NCBI GenBank assembly: GCA_030674185.1
Contig: CM060312.1
Coordinates: 3,938,438 to 4,002,437, forward strand
Length of the DNA: 64,000 nt
Source: Monoplex corrugatus
Lineage: Eukaryota > Mollusca > Gastropoda > Littorinimorpha > Ranellidae
Reading direction: 5' to 3'
Shown: piece by piece, positions 53,408 to 62,994 of the stretch
Layout of the letters: each line of letters begins with the position of its first letter
Numbering within the stretch: position 1 is the stretch's first letter
Notes under the pieces: generated by a model
Seen by the model: only the letters and a program-made list of their open reading frames with translations
The model's database searches: none
What the model was told of the DNA's origin: nothing
Made by a program: the position numbers and the translations under genes

Positions 53408-53750
53408 CTCCTGGTTGGCGTAGAGGTAGAGCTCCCACCTGCCAGTCCCACTCTAGAGGTTTGCATGGGTGAGAACCGCGCTCAAGAAAAACTTGCCATA
53501 GGACTCGACTGCACAGCTTCCAGTGTGACATGATGTAAGTGAGGCTTGTGATGAATTGTAAACATGCCAGTATCATCTGCAGTCCACCCAGCTGTGAGTG
53601 GACACCTGACCCTGTTCAGGGTTGGGACAGGTCCAACAGTAACGGAGAGGGAATGGGCAACATCCTCATGGTGTTGGCCTTAAGAAACGTTGAGGCCCCT
53701 ACCACCTCGCTCCCCTATCAGCTTCAGGATTATGGGGCAACCTGTGTCAC
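53408..53750 (+). mobile_element. tRNA-derived SINE (copy 1)
   Basis: tRNA-like head TTGGCGTAGAGGTAGAGCTC (A-box-like) with stem and B-like segment GGGTGAGAACCGC, then a body with GCTGTGAGTGGACACCTGAC, GGAGAGGGAATGGGCAACAT and CCTACCACCTCGCTCCCCTA. The same head and body order occurs at 56643-56895, so the two are copies of one SINE family. Confidence 0.72.
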
Positions 53751-53904
53751 TGATCAACTGATGTGTTGTTGGCGAGTATCGTAAGATGTGGTGTGTGTAA
53801 CCATATGTCTATTTTCACTCTGCTGTCTGATGGACTGTAGCTGTTCTCCTACCTGTTGTAAACTGAAACTCCTTTCTTCATTCTGCTGTCTATAAACCAT
53901 CACT

Positions 53905-54705
53905 TTGCTGACCCAGCTGTCTGACCCTGCTGTCCATTCTGACCCTGCTGTCCATTCTGACCCTGCTGTCCAGTCTGACCCAGCTGTTTGACCCAGCTGT
54001 CCATTCTGACCCTGCTGTCCATTCTGACCCAGCTGTTTGACCCAGCTGTCCAGTCTGACCCAGCTGTCCAGTCTGACCCAGCTGTCCGACCCAGCTGTCC
54101 AGTCTGACCAGCTGTCCAGTCTGACCCAGCTGTCCATTCTGACCCAGCTGTCCAGTCTGACCCAGCTGTTTGACCCAGCTGTCCATTCTGACCCTGCTGT
54201 CCATTCTGACCCAGCTGTTTGACCCAGCTGTCCAGTCTGACCCAGCTGTTTGACCCAGCTGTCCATTCTGACCCTGCTGTCCATTCTGACCCAGCTGTTT
54301 GACCCAGCTGTCCAGTCTGACCCAGCTGTCCAGTCTGACCCAGCTGTTTGACCCAGCTGTCCATTCTGACCCAGCTGTTTGACCCAGCTGTCCAGTCTGA
54401 CCCAGCTGTTTGACCCAGCTGTCCATTCTGACCCTGCTGTCCATTCTGACCCAGCTGTTTGACCCAGCTGTCCAGTCTGACCCAGCTGTTTGACCCAGCT
54501 GTCCAGTCTGACCCAGCTGTCCATTCTGACCCAGCTGTCCAGTCTGACCCAGCTGTTTGACCCAGCTGTCCATTCTGACCCTGTTGTCCATTCTGACCCA
54601 GCTATTTGACCCAGCTGTCCATTCTGATCTGGCTGTCTGACCCTGTTATCGGACCCAGCTGTTTGACCCAGCTGTCCATTCTGACCCTGCTGTCCATAAA
54701 CTGTA
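53905..54705. repeat. 15-18-bp tandem array (GACCCAGCTGTCC)
   Basis: About 50 units of CTGACCCAGCTGTCCATT or CTGACCCAGCTGTTT. The unit contains CAGCTG, a perfect E-box palindrome. The Gly/Gln/Trp-rich frames on the - strand are artefacts. Confidence 0.96.
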
Positions 54706-54754
54706 GCTGTTCTTACCATGCTGTTTAATAAATCAGAGTTCGTATGCCAGTGAT

Positions 54755-55100
54755 GTGGAACTCTTCTTGTTCTCTGGTAAACAAGAGCTCTTCATATTGT
54801 CAGTAAACGAGAGCTTTGCTTGTCAGGTAAACGGGAGCTCTTCATATTCTCTGGGAAACCAAAGCTTGTCAGGTAAACGGGAGCTCTTCATATTCTCTGG
54901 GAAACCAAAGCTTGTCAGGTAAACGGGAGCTCTTCATATTCTCTGGGAAACCAAAGCTATTTATGTTCTGTGGTAAACCAGAGAGTTCATATTGTCAGTA
55001 AACCAGAGCTTTGCCTACTGTCAGGTTAACAAGAGCTCATCATATTCTCAGATAAAGCAAAGCTCCTGTCCTCCTACTGCTGTCTGGTAAACCAGAGTTC
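54755..55100. repeat. 46-bp tandem repeat, about 6 diverged copies
   Basis: Units of AAACGGGAGCTCTTCATATT / CTCTGGGAAACCAAAGCTTG / TCAGGT. Three central copies are nearly identical. Confidence 0.92.
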
Positions 55101-55930
55101 TTTTGTTTACCTGTACTGTCTTGCTGCTTTCACATTGCAGCGCTTTGAATTGCTGACATGTTTCAGTTGTCCCCCCTGTTTTCCAGCTTGTCTGTAGGTG
55201 TTCTTCCTGTGCTTAGTTTTCACTTCAATGGTGACATACTGGGGTTATTTCATGTTTTCTTTTTACTGAAATCTCTTGGAGTTTAGTTTTTTGTTTGTTT
55301 TTTAATTTGTTTTTTATTGAAATCTACTGGAAGCATTAAGAGAGGTAGCAACATATTGTGTGTGAGGATGGATGTGGCTTTTTTTTTTCTTTTAGTGAGG
55401 TATAGACAAGAACCCATACAATCTTGTGATAGTGTTTCTGCAGTGCCTGACAAGACTGGTGTGGTGAGGGTCGGTCTGTTGGTCTGTTTGTGTATATATG
55501 TCTGTCTGTATTTGTCTATCTGTGTGTGTATGTCTGTCAGTCTCTGTATCTGTCTGTGTCCTGTGTAGCCACAGATGGATGTAATACCATTCAGCTGTAA
55601 TGTGATGGTTGATAAGTCAACCAGCGAGTGTCAACAGGTTTGTGTGTTTTGTTTTTTACTTTTTGTTTTGTTTTGATTTTTAGTGTTGTAGACTGACCAT
55701 GAGGACTGAGTGTCTTTCCGTCATCACTGTTGTGTACTGCATTGAGTGAAGTGAGGTAGACAGGGGAGATTGCAGGGCCAGTGGGTTGAATGGGGTTTGA
55801 ACTGTTGGATGTGACCAAGCTGATGCCTGTTGTTGCCTGTCACCATTCTTTGAACTCGGCCTTCATTTTGGTTTCTAGCTGAATCTTCTTCTCTTTTGTT
55901 CTCTCCTTTTGTTTCTGTGTCGCTCTTTTG
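55101..55930. other. Unique stretch
   Basis: T-rich intergenic-like sequence with no recognised gene. Contains a CTGTCTGT-rich segment (55480-55560). Confidence 0.45.
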
Positions 55931-56123
55931 TTAACCCTTTGACTCCCGCACCCTATCCACCAACTGCAAAAACATAACCCTTTGAATCCCTCACCCTATC
56001 CACCAGCTTCCTGCAGGAAGCTGGTGGATAGGGTGAGGGATTCAAAGGGTTAAGTTTTTGCTTAGCTAGCATGGCTGAGAGTGCAGGATGCTGATGGGCA
56101 GTGTGCGGGAGTGAAAGGGTTAA
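55931..56123. mobile_element. TTAA hairpin MITE, composite 193-bp form (well preserved)
   Basis: TTAA at 55931-55934 and 56120-56123. Inner hairpin with nearly perfect arms around CTTCCTGCAGGAAG. The left inner junction reads ACATAACCC (TTAA mutated to ATAA) and the right inner junction GGGTTAAG. Same length as the copy at 18139. Confidence 0.92.
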
Positions 56124-56386
56124 AGTCTTTTTCTTGTCATCCCTGGACGTATCTTTCTCATACTTTCTTTTTGCTTTTATTACAATTAATTGTTTCTCCC
56201 TTTCATTTGGTTTCATGAATTTTTGTTCCTCATTCTGTGGACGGTTTTTTTTTTGTTTGTTTTTTTTTAGTGTGTTTCTTGATTGTTATTGTCCTGTGTA
56301 TCAGAATTCACTAAATTACGCACAGAGGGACAGAATGCAAAGAGTTGATAATTTATATATTCAGTGATTATAGGTTGTTCACTATC

Positions 56387-56475
56387 ATCTACCTGATTTT
56401 GATTTGAGCTATCTACCTGATTTTGATTTGAGCTATCTGCCTGATTTTCATTGTTTTGTCCAACTTGAATTAATA
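56387..56475. repeat. Short 25-bp repeat, about 3 copies
   Basis: ATCTACCTGATTTTGATTTG plus AGCT, followed by more diverged units. Confidence 0.8.
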
Positions 56476-56642
56476 TTCCTGACTCTAATCAATCTGCCTG
56501 AATTTGATCCCTTTGCTTGACTGTGTTTGACACGCCTGAAGTGTGACCAGCAACCGTGGGTCTTCCAGTAGCGTCGTGTGGGTCGTATCAGGAGACAACT
56601 GGGTTTCGGTGAATGGCGATACATGGCAGTAACTTCAGTCCT

Positions 56643-56895
56643 GAGGCCTTGTTGGCTTAGAGGTACAGCTCCCCCTTCCAGTCTGACTGCACGGGTTCCA
56701 GACCCAACTGGAGCGGAACCATGTGTGTGTAACCTCCACCCCACCGGCTGTAAATGGGTACCTTGCTCTTTTCATGGTCAGGGAAGGTAAAGTAATATGG
56801 GAGAGGAAATGGGCGCTGCTGTCATAACACCGGCCTCTTGGAAAGTTTATATCTCTTACCACCTCACTCCCTGATGACCTGAGGGTTACAGAAGA
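56643..56895 (+). mobile_element. tRNA-derived SINE (copy 2)
   Basis: Head CTTGTTGGCTTAGAGGTACAG with a clear B-box (CACGGGTTCCAGACCC). The body has GCTGTAAATGGGTACCTTGC, GGGAGAGGAAATGGGCGCTG and CTTACCACCTCACTCCCTGA, aligning with the copy at 53408-53750. Confidence 0.75.
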
Positions 56896-57034
56896 AGCTT
56901 TACCTTAGTTGAGTCATGGCAGGTTTATGTACACTGGATTTTCACAGCAGATGATCCGTGTCTTAGGTCTGTCCTGCAAATAGTCTATGCATGTTTGAAC
57001 TGGGGTTGGACACTTGTTATTTCCTGCAACCTGA

Positions 57035-57337
57035 GGCAATAAGTTGTGTGTGTCTGGGGCAAACTGTCCAGTTGTCCTGTTGTGTGTGTCTGGGGCAAAC
57101 TGTGCAGTTGTCCTGTTGTGTGTGTCTGGGGCAAACTGTCCAGTTGTCCTGTTGTGTGTGTCTGGGGCAAACTGTGCAGTTGTCCTGTTGTGTGTGTCTG
57201 GGGCAAACTGTGCAGTTGTCCTGTTGTGTGTGTCTGGGGCAAACTGTCCAGTTGTCCTGTTGTGTGTGTCTGGGGCAAACTGTCCAGTTGTCCTGTTGTG
57301 TGTGTCTGGGGCAAACTGTCCAGTTGTCCTGTTGTGT
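57035..57337. repeat. 36-bp tandem array, 8 copies
   Basis: Units of GTTGTGTGTGTCTGGGGCAA plus ACTGTCCAGTTGTCCT, differing only by CC/GC in CTGTCCAG versus CTGTGCAG. Highly homogeneous. Confidence 0.97.
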
Positions 57338-57537
57338 ACTCATCATCATAGTCATTTGATGTTTATGGTCTTTTTGTGTTTGTGTGTGCGAACCAGCAGC
57401 TGTTGCTGTGCTGTATTCATACAGAGTCCAGTGTTTAGCATGAAGACAACGAGAGAACGTGCGTGTTAGGCAGTCACAGTACTGAAAGTATGAGACACAG
57501 GAAACAGCTTTGGGGTTACCGTACCATTGATTTGTAC

Positions 57538-57590
57538 TAACCCTCTCACCATGCAGAAAGCTGCTGGCTAGGGTTAGGGAGTGAAAGCTG
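57538..57590. mobile_element. Possible MITE remnant
   Basis: ACTAACCCTCTCACCATGCA ... GGGTTAGGGAGTGAAAG. It keeps the family's arm motifs but no TTAA. Confidence 0.45.
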
Positions 57591-57850
57591 ACTGATGGAA
57601 CTGTGAGGATTTGTCATTTTGTTGGGGGTTCTTTCTGTTTGAAGTCTTCAGTCTGGATGTCTGTGAGCTGTGCAGCGTTGGGCTTTCCGCAGTGTTGTCT
57701 GTGTGGTAGTCAATGTTTGGGTGAGGATAGTTCATTGCATGCCAGGTAGACTTGTACGAGAGCGAGGGGTGATAGATGTTTTGTTAAATGTGTGCATGTT
57801 AACTGAAAGGGTGGTAGTGATGTAGTAGAGGTGAAAGGTATGAGAAATAC

Positions 57851-57906
<56 letters not shown>

Positions 57907-58554
57907 TGTATACAAGAGAGGTGGCCAACTGCTCAGAGAGGTTTGTTCTGGCTGTTCAACAACCAATGTTTGTATATTGACAAATAAATCATTTAAAGAA
58001 CTCTACATTGGACTTTCTGTGCTTTTTGATGGTGGTTATGCTTGGAGGTTAAGTGTTGGCAACAATACTTGCAGATTAAAGGTAATGGGAAAATTGTATA
58101 TTGAACAGGATTGGTGATATAGATACTTTACCTGTTGATTCATATTTATATTGTACTTGCGCCCATTGGTGACAGTTTGTTAAGCTTGGGATGACCTTTC
58201 AGTCAGGATTGTGTTCAAGGTCTAGTATTCAGAAACCCCTTTCAAAACTGGATGCTCTGAATGGATGATATTGTAGAGCATCTTGTCAGGTCAGGGGGTG
58301 GACTGAATCGCATGGAGATTTGTGTTGTAAACTGACTCACCTGTGTAGATAAGAGGCTACAGCTTTTTATGAAAACTCATCTTCACTTCGTTCTGTCAGA
58401 GCGCTTGTGTCATCTACTGCCATGCCAGATGGAGAGCACCATCATCTGTCTTGTTACCAGGAGACATTTTGGGCAGTTGTTTTGTGGATGTCCTGATGTT
58501 CTCTGCTTCATTTTCTGTTCATTGAAAACTCATTCTGTTGCCACCAGTGGAACG
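57591..58554. other. Unique stretch with (GT)n
   Basis: Contains an interrupted GT run (57851-57906). No gene recognised in either strand. Confidence 0.5.
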
Positions 58555-58691
58555 GGGGACAGTCCTAGGTTAGAGGGGACTGTCTCCATTGTTGGGGGTT
58601 ATTGTCCTAGGTCAGTGGTCAGGGATTATTGTCCTAGGTCAGGGGGACGTGTCTTCCAAGTTCAGAGGGGACTGTCCTCCATGGTCAGGGG
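58555..58691. repeat. GTCCTAGGTCAGGG array, left part
   Basis: Irregular units of about 20-35 bp built on GACTGTCCTAGGTCAGGG and TGTCCTCCATGGTCAGG. The array is split by the LINE at 58692-59311 and resumes on its other side. Confidence 0.85.
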
Positions 58692-58783
58692 GTAATAATA
58701 ATAATAATTACAATATTTATATAGCGCAAAATCTTGATAAAATCAAATCTAAGCGCTGAAACAGACACACACGTACGCACACG

Positions 58784-58851
<68 letters not shown>

Positions 58852-59311
58852 TGACTATAAATGGGGAGAAAGAATAAAAGCAATAAAAGCAAGAATAAAA
58901 GCAATGGAAAATTATAGAGAGCATATCATATACAATTATATATTATAACAATGTGATTCCCCTCCGAGCGGAGACAGGCTGCAGAGGGGGGTTGAGTGAA
59001 GTTAGGATTTTATGCAGAGGAGAAAAGGTGAGTTTTGAGAGCGGACTTGAAGGAGACAAAAGTAGGTTGCTGACAGACTGAGAGAGGAAGTTTGTTCCAG
59101 GAGAGTGGACCAGAAACAGAGAAGGCTCGTGGACCATAGGTATTGAGCTTAGTGCGTGGAAAGCGAAAAGTCAGAGGATCGGAGGCAGAGCGGAGGGTAC
59201 GTGAGGGAACATAGATCTCAAGTAGGCTTGACAGATAATCGGGGGCTGAGTTATTGAGGCTTTTGTAGCACATGGTGTCTAGTTTGTACTGTATGCGCTT
59301 TGATACAGGGA
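58692..59311 (-). mobile_element. 5'-truncated CR1/L2-like LINE, 620 bp
   Basis: The - strand frame (stop at 59010-59012) encodes SKRIQYKLDTMCYKSLNNSA, PDYLSSLLEIY, RTLRSASDPLTF, TYGPRAFSVSGPLSWNKLP and FKSALKTHLFS. This is the typical C-terminal end of non-LTR retrotransposon ORF2 after the reverse transcriptase. A 3' UTR with a CA microsatellite (58764-58850) follows, then the terminus GCGCTATATAAAT and (ATT)n. The frame is intact over the retained part. 5' truncation and an (ATT)n tail without clear target duplication fit CR1/L2-type insertion. Confidence 0.92.
58764..58850. repeat. (CA)n microsatellite inside the LINE 3' UTR
   Basis: About 40 CA units between the LINE ORF and its conserved 3' end. 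This segment is absent from the tail copy at 17656. Confidence 0.92.
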
Positions 59312-59835
59312 GGTTGGGGATTATCATCCTAGGTTAAAGGGGACTGTCCTCGGTCATAGGATATTGTCCTCCATGGTCAGGGAGAAGTGTCCTCCAGGGT
59401 CAGAGGGGACTATCCTAGGTCAGTGAATACTGTACTAGGTCAGGGATGACTGTCATAGGTCAATGGTGACTGTCCTAGGTTGTGAGTACTGTACTAGGTC
59501 AGGGATGACTGTCATAGGTCAATGACTGTCCTAGGTTGTGAGTACTGTACTACGTCAGGGATGACTGTCATAGGTCAGGGATGACTGTCCTAGGTCAGGG
59601 GTGACTCATAGGTCAGGGGTGACTGTCCTAGGTTGGGAGTACTGTACTAGGTCAGGGGTGACTCAAAGGTCAGTGGTGACTCCTAGGTCAGGGTGACTGT
59701 CCTAGGTCATGAGTACTGTACTAGGTCAGGGGGTACTGTATTAGAGGGGATTGTCCTCATAGGACAGGGAGTAGGTCAGGAGGATAGTCCTCATAGGACA
59801 AGGGGTATTGTCCTAGGTCAGGGGGTGACAGTCCT
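59312..59835. repeat. GTCCTAGGTCAGGG array, right part
   Basis: Continuation of the split array. Units GACTGTCCTAGGTCAGGGGT and GAGTACTGTACTAGGTCAGG of variable length. Confidence 0.88.
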
Positions 59836-60277
59836 AGGTTATGGTTGTCTGGTGATCAGATCCCCACAACACTACTACATGTAGGCCTACATCCTGCAGA
59901 CTGACAGGCGTGAACCACTGCGAACAGCTGTGTGTAGATACAGTCATGTAGAGAAAGTTGTAGACCCAGCCAACAACCAGCCTGCTGTCACCTCCACCTG
60001 AACGTTCAACACGTTTACTCTAAAGCAGAACACAGTCATTGTGTCTGATGCTGGTTCTGAACACCGTCACATCAGCCATTTGGCTTGTCCAGTTTTGTAA
60101 AGGACTGTTGGACACAGTTGTGAAAGGTCATCCCTAAAATTTGATAAACCATAGAGACTTGGTGTTGGTATTAACAGTGCAGTTGTCATCCACCTGAAGT
60201 TCCGGACAATTCACCCAGCACCTACATGCTGCCGTAGATCAGAGTGTGACTATGAGCCTAGGAGAGGCGAACAGAGC
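59836..60277. other. Unique intergenic stretch
   Basis: No gene or element recognised. It probably lies between the convergent 3' ends of the two genes. Confidence 0.4.
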
Positions 60278-60290
60278 ACACACACACACA

Positions 60291-60364
<74 letters not shown>

Positions 60365-60440
60365 ATACACACACAACACGCACTCTCCTCTCCCTCTCTC
60401 TCTGTCCCTCGCACACACATACACACACACACTCACAAAC
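60278..60440. repeat. (AC)n / (CT)n compound microsatellite
   Basis: Short AC run, about 68 bp CT run, then interrupted AC and CT. Confidence 0.95.
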
Positions 60441-60719
60441 AAACAAAACACCATTATTGTTCTTTTCATCATATCCTTTATATAATTATATGCATGATTA
60501 TGTGGTGGTTATAATTATAAGAACAGATGTACCTCTGTACAAAATGCTTGTGCACACTACAACTCATTCCATTCAATATTCACTCACTCTGTCAGACAGC
60601 GACACAATAAAAGTCTCCACAATTCTCAGGCAAACATCAAATGCAAGTGAAGACACTGCATGTTTTCTTTCTTTTTGTTTTTGTTTTTTTCTTTAAAATA
60701 ATCGATTCTGCAGACTTTA

Positions 60720-61083
60720 GGACGGTTTTTTAGGAGCAGTACTACCACTGGCAGAAGTAAGATTAAGAGGAGTCCTGTACTGTTGCAGTACTGTGTAGTA
60801 TCAACACCACACTACCAAAGGAGTAACAAGTGTCGCACCGCAGGAGTGCGATCAAGTCGCCCTACCCATGGAGGTAGTGACAGACCTGCACTACCACTAG
60901 AAGTAATAAGCCAGCTGCACTACCTCTGGAATTAGTAGAAAAGGTGCAGCCAACACTACCACTAAAAGTAGTCACATATCTGCACTACCAGACATAACTG
61001 TACCAGACGGCACTGCCCACCCACAGACTGGTCACAGAGTGGCGCTATCAGAGACAACAACAGGCAGCAGAGGCCATTGCACA
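60720..61083 (-). repeat. Degenerate repeats in the 3' UTR of the CFAP100-like gene
   Basis: At least five diverged copies of CACTACCACTGGAAGTAGT, the + strand form of the gene's last codons (…YYFQW-stop), lie downstream of the stop. The closest is CACTACCACTAGAAGTAATA at about 60880-60910, which also keeps AGCCAGCTGC matching AGGCCAGCTCC in the exon. The motif itself is an imperfect palindrome. Confidence 0.7.
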
Positions 61084-61200
61084 CTACCACTGGAAGTAGT
61101 AGGCCAGCTCCTCCTCCTCACGACTGGCCTGGTCGGCACCGTCGTCTTCCTTCTTCTTCAGCTGAGGCGGCTCTGATCGGAACACCAACTTTTTGCCCGT
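61084..61200 (-). CDS. CFAP100: Terminal coding exon, CFAP100/CCDC37-like coiled-coil protein
   Basis: On the - strand the acceptor GTGTGAACAG precedes 38 codons, TGKKLVFRSEPPQLKKKEDD then GADQASREEEELAYYFQW, and stop TAG (61086-61084). Phase 0 continues from the exon at 62397-62516. The G-[KR]-K-L-x-x-R-S-x-P-P motif followed by an acidic, aromatic end resembles my recollection of the C-terminus of CFAP100, a coiled-coil protein of the modifier-of-inner-arms complex in motile cilia (MIA1/FAP100 in Chlamydomonas). Splice sites and frame are directly visible. The family assignment rests on a short motif and could be another ciliary coiled-coil protein. Confidence 0.68.
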   Translation of the reverse strand, partial: TGKKLVFRSEPPQLKKKEDDGADQASREEEELAYYFQW

Positions 61201-61202
61201 CT

Positions 61203-61334
61203 GTTCACACACACACACACACACACACACACATCATTGGGTCATGATACTGATTGCCTGTGTCCTTGTCTGACAAATACATCCAGGAGGTAATCATATT
61301 ATCACACACACACACACACACACACATTTACACA

Positions 61335-61416
<82 letters not shown>

Positions 61417-61465
61417 GCACACACACACACACACACACACGAACACAATATATATATATACACAT

Positions 61466-61520
<55 letters not shown>

Positions 61521-62286
61521 ATAAACACAAAACACATGCACGAATAACACACACAACAACACACAAACGCGCACACATACCCACACAAACGCATATATAC
61601 AAAACACGCACATGCACATACACACTCCCATAGAAACAAACGAATACACACACACAAACATGCACGAACACACATGCACACACATACAAACATATACAAA
61701 ACACACGCATATATAAAAAACACACGCATACAAGCACACATACAAACGCACAAACATACGTACATACAGTCATACACAAACACATAAACACACACATACA
61801 TAAAAACGTGCACTGACACACACAAACACGCATACAAACCGCACAGAAACAAATACATACACATACATGCAAAACACACGTACGCGCCCATGTACACACA
61901 CATAAACAAACACACGCACTTACACACAAACACACGCACGAACAAATGTACAGAAAACACACAAACATACAACACACACATAGAATACACGCACACAGTT
62001 ATACACACAAACACACGTACAATCGCACACACAACACACACGAACACACAAAATATACACAAACATATATCCACGCACACATACACATATACAAAACATG
62101 CACTTAAACAAACACACACATATACGCTTGAATACACATACAATTTCACACAATCTGACATACACAACAGAAACGCATGCACACACACAACACACATATG
62201 CATACACACATAAAAAAAAAAACGCACACAAATACACACTAACACACAAAGAACATACAAACACAACATAAACCACAGATACACAA

Positions 62287-62362
<76 letters not shown>
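61203..62362. repeat. CA/CT/TA-rich intron of the CFAP100-like gene
   Basis: The whole 1.2-kb intron is low complexity: (CA)n 61205-61232 and 61302-61325, (CT)n 61338-61413, (CA)n 61415-61440, (TA)n 61477-61514, then about 760 bp of interrupted CA with ACGCACA/ATACAAACA motifs, ending in (CA)n 62290-62362. The Cys/Val-rich frames on the - strand are artefacts. Confidence 0.93.
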
Positions 62363-62368
<6 letters not shown>

Positions 62369-62396
62369 AGCAATGGATGACGGCAGACCAACTCAC

Positions 62397-62516
62397 AGCT
62401 TTCTTGGGTTCTGCCTTGGCTCGTTCCAGTGCCCGGCGAACTCTCTCCTCCTGGTGCAGCCTCTGTTGTTCCATCTTCTCCTCCCTCATCTTCAACCGCC
62501 GCTCTTTCTCTTTCGC
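62397..62516 (-). CDS. CFAP100: Penultimate exon, CFAP100/CCDC37-like coiled-coil protein
   Basis: On the - strand, between acceptor CCGGTCACCAG and donor GTGAGT, 120 nt (phase 0 to 0) encode AKEKERRLKMREEKMEQQRL then HQEERVRRALERAKAEPKKA. This is a charged Arg/Glu/Lys-rich segment with heptad-like spacing, predicted to be helical coiled coil. It reads directly into TGKKLVFRSEPP of the next exon. The length, highly charged composition amid CA repeats and exact phase make the exon solid. The CFAP100 identity is tentative. Both flanking introns begin or end in (CA)n within 10-40 bp. Confidence 0.75.
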
Positions 62517-62526
62517 CTGGTGACCG

Positions 62527-62591
<65 letters not shown>
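62527..62591. repeat. (CA)n microsatellite
   Basis: About 32 CA units located 10 bp from the exon's acceptor. On the transcribed strand it forms a GU-rich tract in place of a normal polypyrimidine tract. Confidence 0.95.
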
Positions 62592-62593
<2 letters not shown>

Positions 62594-62994
62594 GAGCAGG
62601 GTATCCCGTCCCCTCACAGGTTTGTACTCTCACTTACCCCTAACCCACCCCCTCTATTCTCCACCACCCTCCCACACTGGGTGTAGTGCACACAGTTTAA
62701 AATGACCATGAAGTTATCTCATAGAAATGGTCTCTGTATTCCTTGCACTGTCTAACCATGACAAGCTGTGTGACCATATCTTCATTTAGCCTCACGCACT
62801 GTTACAATTTCTGACGTGTGCAACCCTAGCTAGCTCAGTTTTCTGTCTTGGCCAAAAGGTCAGTGGAGAAACGTCCCTGGGCCTCGTTCTGGTACAGCCA
62901 ATCAGCGTCCTGCCCGCCTGGTAAGCCCCCAGGCCACTTCCTGATGTCTTGAGTTCAAACCTGACCCACATCTGTAAAAACTGACCTTTGATTC
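62592..62994. other. Intronic stretch with possible SINE remnant
   Basis: A B-box-like GTCTTGAGTTCAAACCTGAC at about 62945 resembles the SINE family at 12785. Otherwise unique. Confidence 0.4.

Noticed and set aside
53754..54719. 321-codon Gly/Gln/Trp-rich - strand frame resembling a structural repeat protein
   Set aside because: Translation of the GACCCAGCTGTCC array. All - strand frames look alike and no start or promoter context is present.
61302..62362. Cys/Val-rich frames of up to 344 codons on the - strand
   Set aside because: Translation of the CA-rich intron of the CFAP100-like gene.
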